DNA of 5,233 nt from Chloroflexi bacterium RBG_16_48_8 (GCA_001795115.1 MGNI01000141.1:6458-11690), one strand, 5' to 3'; counted from the first letter of the stretch, positions 1 to 5,233 are shown. Notes: generated by a model from the letters alone, not told the origin. Numbers and translations are program-made.

Positions 1-466
1 CTTCAACCAGGCGTTCAAGGGCAGCATCGATATCTTCTTCTTCGCTCCATTTGCCCTTCCAATTGAGGGGACCTAGCGCACGCACTTGATCAACCATCTG
101 ATTGATTGCTCGGGCGAGTTGAACTCCCTCTGCTGCTGATGCCCACTGCAACCGCACACGTTCTTCCTCTATCCCCAGAGCCTTAAGGGTGTGCTTCAGC
201 ATGGCATATCGCCGCATCGTTTTATAGTTCTGTTCCAGGTAATGGCACTCACCAGGGTGGCATCCAGCGATCATCACAGCGTCTGCCCCCATTGAAAGAG
301 CCTTTAAGACAAATTGCGGGTCTACTCGACCGCTACACATAACACGGATCATACGGATATTCGGTTGGTACTTAATCCGGGCCGTCCCTGCTAAGTCTGC
401 AGCGCGGTATGAACACCAATTACACAGGAAGGCCACTATCTTCGGTTCAAACTTTTCTTCAGCCAT
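1..466 (-). CDS. mvhD: MvhD/FlpD-type hydrogenase iron-sulfur (delta) subunit, 3' end cut by window edge
   Basis: Small [2Fe-2S] protein that, in characterised HdrABC complexes, docks on HdrA and relays electrons between a partner hydrogenase or dehydrogenase and the HdrA flavin; cytoplasmic. I read 155 codons without a stop from the ATG at 466; the frame is still open at position 1. Family hallmarks visible: FLCNWCSYRAADLAG (residues 13-27, C15 and C18), RVMCSGRVDP (41-50, C44), AGCHPGECHY (67-76, C69 and C74) and QWASAAEG near residue 110. These five cysteines include the cluster ligands of the family. The start is supported by GGAGG at 476-480, nine bases upstream, and by the next gene, hdrA, ending only 15 bases away, so the two are cotranscribed. 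The core family domain is complete in the window; only the extreme C-terminus is missing, so a fusion to another domain cannot be excluded. Family assignment is secure; its electron-donating partner is unknown. Confidence 0.93.
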   Translation of the reverse strand, partial: MAEEKFEPKIVAFLCNWCSYRAADLAGTARIKYQPNIRMIRVMCSGRVDPQFVLKALSMGADAVMIAGCHPGECHYLEQNYKTMRRYAMLKHTLKALGIEEERVRLQWASAAEGVQLARAINQMVDQVRALGPLNWKGKWSEEEDIDAALERLVE

Positions 467-481
467 AGGTCACTTCCTCCA

Positions 482-2509
482 TTAGGCAGGGACACGTTCC
501 TGCTCTGCTCGCAGCGCTTTTAAATCACCACCGCTGGTTACATCGAAAAGAATCCCTTCAATCTCAGCGAAAATTTGCTCATTGCTATAATGAGCACCTG
601 TTATTGCTTGAGCCGGACAAGCTGCAACGCAAGTTCCACAGCCTTTACACAAAGCCGCGTTGATGTAGCTTACCTCTTTGTCTTCCAAGAACTCGATGGC
701 ATTGAAAGGGCACAAAGTATTACAAATTCTACAACCGGAGCATTTCTCTTCATGGATGGTTGCTACAATAGGTTCAATGAGCACTTCTCCTGCGGTGATC
801 ATGCCCTGGACCCTGGCGGCTGCTGCCGCACCCTGACCAACTGCGGCGGGGATGTCCTTGGGTCCTTGAGCAACACCAGCGATAAAGATGCCTTCTGTCA
901 TTGTGGCGACAGGGTCGAGTTTGGGATGGCGCTCGGTGAACCAGCCTTCCATGCTGCAAGAGATGCCAAATTTTAATCCGACATCTCGTGCGTCATATCG
1001 TGGCTGAAGAGCAGCCATCAGGACCACCATGTCGACCGGGATACGGCGCTGCTTCCCAATCAAGGTGTCCTCGACCTGTACAATCAGCTTGCTCTCTTCC
1101 CCAGGAAACCTGGGCGCATCTGTTACTTCTGCTACCTTACCGCGGATAAAATGCATGCCCTCTTCTAGCAAGCGATTATAGAACTCCTCATAACCCTTGC
1201 TGGGAGTGCGCATGTCGATGTAACAGGAGTAAACCTCAGCGTCTGTCCTCTCCATCACCAGATGGCCGAATTTCAGTGCTGCCATACAGCAAATGCTTGA
1301 GCAGTAAGGGTTGAAACGCTGGTCTCGGCTACCTACGCAGTGGACGATGACCACTGACTTTGGCTCAGTCACTCCATCGCGGAGGACGATCTTGCCTTCT
1401 GTGGGGCCGGTGGCGTTGCACATACGCTCGAATTCAAGACTGGTGAACACATTGGCCAAACGTCCGTATCCATATTGAGGGATGGTTTTGCAGTCGAATA
1501 AGTCGAATCCTGTGGCCAGGATGACATTACCAACATTTATATCGATGTAGGTATCCTCCTGCTCGAAGGCAATCGCTTCGGTGGGACAGAAAAGCTGACA
1601 TGCTTTGCATTTGCCAGTCTTGTAGTAGATACAATTCTCCCTGTCGATAACGGGTATATTTGGCACAGCCTGTGGGAAAGGCCGATAAATCGCTTTTCGC
1701 ATGCCCAAGCCAGCTTCGAAAACATCATCAAGAACCCTCTTGGGGCACTTTTCGATGCAGATGCCACAACCGGTACAGGCCTCTTCATTGACATAGCGAG
1801 TCTTCTTCTTGATTCGAGCTGTGAAGTTGCCGACATAACCGGAGATCTCCTCAACCTCGCTATAGCTCAACAGGTTAATATTCGGGTGTGCACCAACATC
1901 GGACATTTTCGGTGTGAGGATGCATGCAGCACAATCCAGGGTGGGGAAGGTCTTATCGAATTGAGCCATATGCCCGCCAATGGAAGGCTCCCGCTCTACG
2001 AGGTAGACGACATGACCGGCATCCGCCAATTCCAAGGAAGCTTGAATGCCCGCAATTCCTGCGCCGACTACAATCGTATTCGGGTTGACCGGCACTACAG
2101 TGGGTTCCAGTTCCTCGTGCAACTGAACCCGATTGACAGCCGCGGCGATCATGGCTTTAGCCTTTTCCGTGGCGGCTTCTTTATCCTCTACGACCCAGGA
2201 GACCTGCTCACGGATGCTCGCCATTTGGCATAGGTAGGGGTTCAAGCCGGCATTGGCGCATGCACGACGGAAGGTTTTCTCGTGTAGGTGCGGTGAGCAT
2301 GCTGCGACCACTACACGGGTCAGACCCTCTTTGGTGATATCCCCCTCAATCATCTCTTGACCGAGTGAAGAGCACATGAATTTATAATCGCGTGAAATGA
2401 CGACATTCTCGAGTTCCTTGCCGGCCCACTTGGCGACTGCCTCGACGTCGACCACTCCAGCGATATTGGTGCCACAGTGGCAGATGTAGACCCCAACTTT
2501 TTCGCTCAT
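482..2509 (-). CDS. hdrA: HdrA-like electron-bifurcating FAD/iron-sulfur subunit
   Basis: Flavin and multi-[4Fe-4S] core subunit of a soluble heterodisulfide-reductase-type complex; in the known enzymes its FAD bifurcates electrons between ferredoxin and the HdrBC branch. The 675-residue product has an N-terminal HdrA domain (about 1-135; C10, C12, C46, C71), an FAD fold with GAGIAG (149-154) and E172 at the end of the second strand, LDCAAC (C193, C196), and an inserted ferredoxin domain (C245/248/251/255 and C293/301/304/308, the latter with an unusual C-x7-C start). The flavoprotein fold then resumes with CVGSR...CSSICC (C391, C403, C407, C408) and an AGVAQGPKDIPAAVGQG segment (544-560). 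A C-terminal 2[4Fe-4S] ferredoxin follows (C590/593/596/600 and C621/624/627/631). I chose the ATG at 2509, preceded by AAAGGAT (2518-2524). An in-frame GTG at 2554 has no ribosome binding site, lies inside a hairpin, and would add 15 residues before the conserved N-terminus. No frameshift or missing cluster motif seen. Confidence 0.95.
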   Translation of the reverse strand: MSEKVGVYICHCGTNIAGVVDVEAVAKWAGKELENVVISRDYKFMCSSLGQEMIEGDITKEGLTRVVVAACSPHLHEKTFRRACANAGLNPYLCQMASIREQVSWVVEDKEAATEKAKAMIAAAVNRVQLHEELEPTVVPVNPNTIVVGAGIAGIQASLELADAGHVVYLVEREPSIGGHMAQFDKTFPTLDCAACILTPKMSDVGAHPNINLLSYSEVEEISGYVGNFTARIKKKTRYVNEEACTGCGICIEKCPKRVLDDVFEAGLGMRKAIYRPFPQAVPNIPVIDRENCIYYKTGKCKACQLFCPTEAIAFEQEDTYIDINVGNVILATGFDLFDCKTIPQYGYGRLANVFTSLEFERMCNATGPTEGKIVLRDGVTEPKSVVIVHCVGSRDQRFNPYCSSICCMAALKFGHLVMERTDAEVYSCYIDMRTPSKGYEEFYNRLLEEGMHFIRGKVAEVTDAPRFPGEESKLIVQVEDTLIGKQRRIPVDMVVLMAALQPRYDARDVGLKFGISCSMEGWFTERHPKLDPVATMTEGIFIAGVAQGPKDIPAAVGQGAAAAARVQGMITAGEVLIEPIVATIHEEKCSGCRICNTLCPFNAIEFLEDKEVSYINAALCKGCGTCVAACPAQAITGAHYSNEQIFAEIEGILFDVTSGGDLKALRAEQERVPA

Positions 2510-2577
2510 ATATTCACATCCTTTCGTCACTACTCTTCTGCAGGTGCGATGCACCTAGAAATTGAATCACAATTTCC
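2510..2577 (-). other. hdrB-hdrA spacer with two adjacent perfect inverted repeats
   Basis: The 68-base spacer holds two stem-loops in series on the transcribed strand. The first, one base after the hdrB stop, is GAAATTG-TGATT-CAATTTC (2558-2576; 7-bp stem, 5-base loop, AT-rich). The second, one base further on, is AGGTGC-ATC-GCACCT (2542-2556; 6-bp stem, 3-base loop, GC-rich). No run of T follows either stem on the coding strand, so an intrinsic terminator is unlikely. The hdrA ribosome binding site (2518-2524) lies downstream and outside both stems. An mRNA processing or stability element that sets the hdrB/hdrA ratio is an inference; the 19-base repeat could also be a protein-binding site. 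The repeats themselves are directly visible. Confidence 0.6.
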
Positions 2578-3447
2578 TTATTTTATATACGACGATAGAG
2601 GTGTTGCAGAAACGAGTTCCTTCCCAATCCCTAAACGCTTGGCTGGGATTCCGAAGGCCAATCCCAACAGTTGCGTGAAATACATGACGGGCATAGAGAA
2701 CTGTGTGCCAAACTCCTGGTTAACCTGCGACTGATAACATTCCAGATTAACCTGGCACAAAGGACATGCGGTAGCAATCAACGCCGCACCGCTGTCCATG
2801 GCATTCTGGAGAAGGTTGCGAACCATGCTCAGAGCTGCCCGTCGACTGGTGAGGATCAAGGAGCCGCCACAGCAGCAAAGTTTGAGGGCATATGGAACAG
2901 GTTCTGCGCCTATTGCTGACAGCAGATCCTCGAAGAACTCCGCCTGTTCAACCTCTTCATTGTCCTTCCTCGGCCTCAGGATCTGACAGCCATAATAAGG
3001 TGCAACCTTAAGACCATCCAACGGCTTTGAGACCTTTGTGCTTATCTCCTCTGGCCCCACATCCTGAGCAAATACTTCTATCAAGTGTTTGACCGCAATA
3101 TTGCCAGAGAAATGTAGGTTGTCTTCCGCCAACGCGAAGTTTATATGATCGGCCAAATCTGGGTCCTCTTTTAGATGCAGGTTTGTGAAGTATGAATTCT
3201 TATAGCATGCGCTACAAGGAGCAACGAGGTCCAGGTTTTCTTGCTCAGCCATGGCCAGATTGCGAGCGCAAAGCGTATATGCCAGCAGCTCGTCAACGTG
3301 GAAATAGGCTGTGGCACCGCAGCAGTTCCAGTCCTCCAGTTCTTTGAGTTCCACCCCTACTTTTTTGCTGGTCTCAATGGTCGAAAGGTGGTAACTTAGC
3401 GCGATTTTCTCAAGAGAGCAGCCTGGGAAGTACGCGTACTCCTTCAT
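2578..3447 (-). CDS. hdrB: HdrB-like subunit with two CCG domains (noncubane [4Fe-4S] clusters)
   Basis: Catalytic subunit of the HdrBC branch; in methanogens the two noncubane [4Fe-4S] clusters reduce the CoM-S-S-CoB disulfide. The 289-residue protein has two cysteine-rich (CCG) domains: C10-x31-CC(42,43)-x34-C78-x2-C81, and C154-x37-CC(192,193)-x34-C228-x2-C231. All ten expected ligands are present. C191 makes a CCC triplet in the second domain, and C60 and C237 are extra cysteines. No transmembrane segment or signal peptide is seen, so it is soluble and cytoplasmic. The start ATG overlaps the hdrC stop as ATGA (4 bases), with GGAGG at 3452-3456 inside the end of hdrC, implying translational coupling. 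The length suits soluble HdrB and not the two-subunit membrane HdrDE form. If the host is not a methanogen the physiological acceptor is not CoM-S-S-CoB and remains unknown. Confidence 0.94.
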   Translation of the reverse strand: MKEYAYFPGCSLEKIALSYHLSTIETSKKVGVELKELEDWNCCGATAYFHVDELLAYTLCARNLAMAEQENLDLVAPCSACYKNSYFTNLHLKEDPDLADHINFALAEDNLHFSGNIAVKHLIEVFAQDVGPEEISTKVSKPLDGLKVAPYYGCQILRPRKDNEEVEQAEFFEDLLSAIGAEPVPYALKLCCCGGSLILTSRRAALSMVRNLLQNAMDSGAALIATACPLCQVNLECYQSQVNQEFGTQFSMPVMYFTQLLGLAFGIPAKRLGIGKELVSATPLSSYIK

Positions 3448-4004
3448 GAGGCCTCCCCCACTGGTATGACTTTACTGATCATTCGCTTGAAGTTCTCGAG
3501 TCTTTTGATCCTTGGCGGAAGAATGGGCACTCTACCCTTCAGCATCAGCCCGGTTGCGGTAATAGCTTCCTGGAGGAACTCTCGAACGCCGAAACTGAAC
3601 ATGTAAGCAGGAGCCAGGATGGGCTCATAAGATCTTCCGCTTCTTACGATCGTTTTGACGAAAGTTTCAGAAAATACAGGTCCTATCAACTCCTCCGGAT
3701 ATACATGTTTCCAAATGGAGTAGCGCTTCAGTGCGTACATTAGTTCCGCGATATCGATTTGGGCCGGGCATCTAACGGTACAGTGGTAGCAGGATGCGCA
3801 GTACCAGAACGTGTTGCTGGCGAGGACCTCATCTTTATAATTAGCCATAATCATGCCGATAATCCGACGCGGTGTATGATCCATGTAGTCAGCTACTGGG
3901 CAGGTTCCCGAGCAAGTTCCACATTGAATGCAGGTTTTGATCGGGTTCCCATGTGCCGCATACAGGAGATTGGCAATCTCGTCGCTGAAAGAAGGTTTGG
4001 CCAT
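3444..4004 (-). CDS. hdrC: HdrC-like 2[4Fe-4S] ferredoxin-type subunit
   Basis: Electron-transfer subunit linking HdrA to HdrB in the soluble complex. The 186-residue product carries two cubane [4Fe-4S] motifs: CIQCGTCSGTCP (C25, C28, C31, C35) and CASCYHCTVRCP (C69, C72, C75, C79). These sit in the usual HdrC arrangement, with a helical segment containing TPRRIIGMI between them. The C-terminal half (about 90-186) has no cysteines and no obvious membrane helix, so this is not a membrane-anchored HdrE-like or cytochrome fusion. The ATG at 4004 is preceded by GGAGGAA (4011-4017) with 6-7 bases of spacing. It is the first gene of the hdrC-hdrB-hdrA-mvhD run and overlaps hdrB by 4 bases. Other Fe-S proteins (GlpC or LutA types) share such motifs, but the pairing with hdrB and hdrA makes HdrC the clear call. 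Confidence 0.93.
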   Translation of the reverse strand: MAKPSFSDEIANLLYAAHGNPIKTCIQCGTCSGTCPVADYMDHTPRRIIGMIMANYKDEVLASNTFWYCASCYHCTVRCPAQIDIAELMYALKRYSIWKHVYPEELIGPVFSETFVKTIVRSGRSYEPILAPAYMFSFGVREFLQEAITATGLMLKGRVPILPPRIKRLENFKRMISKVIPVGEAS

Positions 4005-4153
4005 ATTGTTTTCCTCCTACTTCTCTTCAATGAAAGCCTTAATGTGTATACCATATCCACATCGCAGAAAACCATGTATTTCGTCCAAGATACGGAAACA
4101 AATGTAAGTAAATGTCACCATGGCCTGCTCAGTTTAGATTTGATACATCACTA
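4005..4153 (-). other. Intergenic region between the response regulator and hdrC
   Basis: This is the longest gap in the window (149 bases) and the likeliest place for a break between the signalling genes and the hdr operon. It is AT-richer than the flanking genes by eye. It holds the hdrC ribosome binding site (4011-4017), a weak extended -10 (4045-4053), a short TGAT-ac-ATCA inverted repeat (4141-4150) just after the regulator stop, and a 34-codon reading frame (4017-4121) discussed among the findings. I see no stem followed by a T run that would be a rho-independent terminator, and no good match to FNR or Rex operators. Confidence 0.5.
4045..4053 (-). promoter_or_regulatory. Candidate extended -10 promoter element for hdrCBA-mvhD
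   Basis: On the minus strand this reads TGGTATACA: a TG-N extended -10 dinucleotide followed by TATACA, matching TATAAT at four of six positions. A start about seven bases downstream would give a leader of roughly 33 bases to the hdrC ATG. No convincing -35 hexamer lies 16-18 bases upstream (the best is TGGTTT), so this rests only on the extended -10 and on its position in the 149-base gap after the response regulator. Read-through from the kinase/regulator operon is an equally open option. Confidence 0.3.
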
Positions 4154-4573
4154 TTAACGTTTTGCCTTTTTTGTCTCCGCGGCCTGCAATAACGCGTTCA
4201 CCCTCTCTAGAAGAAGCCCTGGCTCTACGGGTTTCTCAACCAGTTCATCGACATCAACAAAGTGAGGGTGCACCGGTTGGCCAGGGAAGAGATAAGCAAT
4301 CTGCTCCCTTATGCCTGTAATGATCAATACGGGCATTTCCCTCAATTTGCGGTCCTTGCCCATCTTGCGAGCGATCATAACACCTTCTGCACCGCGACCC
4401 ATCATGATGTCAAGCAGGAGCAGGTCAAATTTTCCGGTCTCAAGAGCTCGGAAACCGTCCTTCGGGTTGTACTGCGCCTCAACTTCGTACCCAGCAGTCT
4501 CAAGGATGGATTTGATCCCCTCCACAAAATCGGGATCATCATCAATGATTAATAACTTTTTTTGTGCAGTCAC
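4154..4573 (-). CDS. Stand-alone receiver-domain response regulator (no output domain)
   Basis: Single-domain phosphoacceptor protein of 139 residues. The receiver fold is clear: acidic pair in LLIIDDD (D11-D13), phosphoacceptor D55 in LLLLDIMM, switch threonine T86 in LIITG, and conserved K114 in EKPVEP. Only a short basic tail (ETKKAKR) follows, so there is no DNA-binding or enzymatic output domain. Between T86 and K114 lie 27 residues, against 21 in CheY, with a PGQPVHPHF stretch that lengthens the alpha4/beta5 side. The start is GTG at 4573, backed by AAGGAG (4581-4586) with seven bases of spacing. The kinase gene stops 18 bases upstream, so the two form a two-gene unit and the kinase is the likely phosphodonor. 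The output target is unknown; protein-protein signalling or a phosphorelay step fits better than direct transcription control. Confidence 0.9.
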   Translation of the reverse strand: MTAQKKLLIIDDDPDFVEGIKSILETAGYEVEAQYNPKDGFRALETGKFDLLLLDIMMGRGAEGVMIARKMGKDRKLREMPVLIITGIREQIAYLFPGQPVHPHFVDVDELVEKPVEPGLLLERVNALLQAAETKKAKR

Positions 4574-4574
4574 T

Positions 4575-4584
4575 GGAGATCTCC
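4575..4584 (-). promoter_or_regulatory. Perfect 10-bp palindrome overlapping the response regulator ribosome binding site
   Basis: GGAGATCTCC is a perfect palindrome that contains GGAG, the 3' part of the AAGGAG ribosome binding site (4581-4586), directly before the GTG start. As RNA it can form at most a three-pair stem with a four-base loop, so strong occlusion of the site is unlikely. The overlap decides the GTG start. A regulatory role is possible but unsupported beyond the symmetry. Confidence 0.35.
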
Positions 4585-4591
4585 TTATTTA

Positions 4592-5233
4592 TTATGAGTT
4601 AGCTAAGACACCCGTATTCAGAGCGGGTTCATTTTGTACATCAGTTTTTATAACTGGCAATCGAATCATAAAAGTACTCCCCTTATCTAGCGCGCTTTCT
4701 ACTGAGATTGATCCACCATGAGCTTCGATGAGACGTCGTGTAATGGCTAACCCCAATCCACTGCCCCTCTCAGCCTCTTGGCTGGGCTTGCCCACATAGA
4801 AATCACCGAAGATGAAAGGCAGATCTTCCTCAGATATTCCAACACCCCTGTCCGTTACCGCGATCACGATGTCGTTCCCTTTCTCTTGAGCCTTAACAAA
4901 GATTTGACTTCCCATGCGGGAATATTTGATAGCGTTGTTAATGAGGTTCACCAGCGATTCGATCAGGGTGGTCTCATCTCCAGAGACCAGGCGCAGTGAT
5001 TCCTCAAATGAAGCGACGAGTTCGATGTCTTTGCGAGTAGCATGGGGTTGAACACTCTCGATAGCCTTGGATATCAAAGCAGGAAGAGAGGTGGGCTGGA
5101 AATTCTCTCGGATTTTCTCAATATCAGCATCCGCGGTAATCACTCGAAGCCAGGTGTGAATAAGTTTGATAAGGCTATCAATTGATGATTTCATGCGTTC
5201 GAGTCGACTTTCCTCAGCTTCCGTTAGTTGATT
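4592..5233 (-). CDS. Sensor histidine kinase, C-terminal part (5' end cut by window edge)
   Basis: The frame is open from the right edge and gives 213 residues before the TAA. The first 13 codons (AAT CAA CTA ... CGC) continue upstream of an internal ATG at 5194 with no stop, so that ATG is not the real start. The visible part begins in the second helix of the dimerisation/phosphotransfer domain (ESRLERMKSSIDSLIKLI); the phosphoacceptor histidine should lie just outside the window. The HATPase_c domain is complete. Counting from the edge, it has an N box LVNLINNAIKYS (about 94-105), G1 DRGVGI (128-133), an F-box-like segment FIFGDFYVG (140-148), and G2 GSGLGLAITR (157-166). About 20 residues follow the core. 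It lies 18 bases before the response regulator and probably phosphorylates it. The sensor domain, and hence the signal and membrane or cytoplasmic location, are not visible. Confidence 0.92.
   Translation of the reverse strand, partial: NQLTEAEESRLERMKSSIDSLIKLIHTWLRVITADADIEKIRENFQPTSLPALISKAIESVQPHATRKDIELVASFEESLRLVSGDETTLIESLVNLINNAIKYSRMGSQIFVKAQEKGNDIVIAVTDRGVGISEEDLPFIFGDFYVGKPSQEAERGSGLGLAITRRLIEAHGGSISVESALDKGSTFMIRLPVIKTDVQNEPALNTGVLANS

Noticed and set aside
575..976. 133-codon plus-strand frame antisense to hdrA
   Set aside because: It lies wholly within the C-terminal ferredoxin and flavin regions of hdrA, has no recognisable motifs, and its cysteines mirror the opposite-strand coding.
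1886..2233. 115-codon plus-strand frame antisense to hdrA
   Set aside because: It is a shadow of the N-terminal and FAD-binding part of hdrA, with no ribosome binding site or family resemblance.
2510..2554. Upstream GTG start extending HdrA by 15 residues
   Set aside because: There is no ribosome binding site, the codon sits inside the second hairpin, and the added residues precede the normal HdrA N-terminus; the ATG at 2509 has a good site.
2558..2576. The 19-base inverted repeat as a Rex operator or intrinsic terminator
   Set aside because: Only one arm resembles the TTGTGA half-site, the second arm does not match, and no T run follows the stem on the coding strand.
4141..4150. TGAT-ac-ATCA inverted repeat after the response regulator as an FNR/CRP-type operator
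   Set aside because: The half-sites are two bases apart, not four, and the outer bases do not match the FNR consensus; a repeat this short is expected by chance.
3759..4157. 132-codon plus-strand frame crossing hdrC and the intergenic gap
   Set aside because: Most of it is antisense to the cluster motifs of hdrC; no known domain is seen and all convincing genes here run the other way.
4311..4721. 136-codon plus-strand frame over the response regulator and kinase end
   Set aside because: It is antisense to two well-supported genes with complete receiver and ATPase motifs, and has no domain of its own.
4592..5194. Treating the ATG at 5194 as the start of a short kinase
   Set aside because: The frame continues open to the window edge, and the upstream residues continue a phosphotransfer-domain helix, so the gene is cut by the edge and does not start there.

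Overview
The window carries six genes, all read from the minus strand, so transcription runs from the right edge to the left edge. In transcription order they are: the C-terminal half of a sensor histidine kinase (cut by the right edge), a stand-alone receiver-domain response regulator, hdrC, hdrB, hdrA, and an mvhD/flpD-type hydrogenase delta subunit (cut by the left edge). No tRNA, rRNA, CRISPR array, insertion sequence or other mobile element was seen, and no intergenic gap exceeds 150 bases.

Organism: the genes look bacterial, with strong GGAGG-type ribosome binding sites, a histidine kinase/response regulator pair, and base composition that looks roughly balanced by eye. Soluble HdrABC plus MvhD points to a strict anaerobe that uses flavin-based electron bifurcation. 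Clusters of this kind are known from methanogens, acetogens, sulfate reducers (Desulfobacterota) and anaerobic Chloroflexota. My tentative guess is one of the last two or an acetogen; nothing in the sequence fixes the taxon.

Layout: positions 4592-5233 hold the end of the kinase and 4154-4573 the response regulator. They are 18 bases apart and almost certainly cotranscribed. A 149-base gap (4005-4153) follows, which may hold the promoter of the hdr operon. hdrC (3444-4004) overlaps hdrB (2578-3447) by 4 bases. A 68-base spacer with two adjacent perfect inverted repeats separates hdrB from hdrA (482-2509). The mvhD-like gene starts 15 bases after hdrA and runs off the left edge at position 1.

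How the genes work together: by analogy with the structurally characterised methanogen complex, MvhD would receive electrons from a partner dehydrogenase or hydrogenase and pass them to the HdrA flavin. HdrA would split electron pairs between a low-potential branch (its ferredoxin domains, to ferredoxin) and a high-potential branch (HdrC to HdrB, to a disulfide-like or other acceptor). The partner enzyme is not in the window and may lie beyond the left edge. The gene order hdrC-hdrB-hdrA-mvhD resembles the acetogen clusters that continue into metV-metF, but this cannot be tested here. The kinase/regulator pair may sense redox or substrate state for this module; the regulator has no DNA-binding domain, so any control would have to be indirect.
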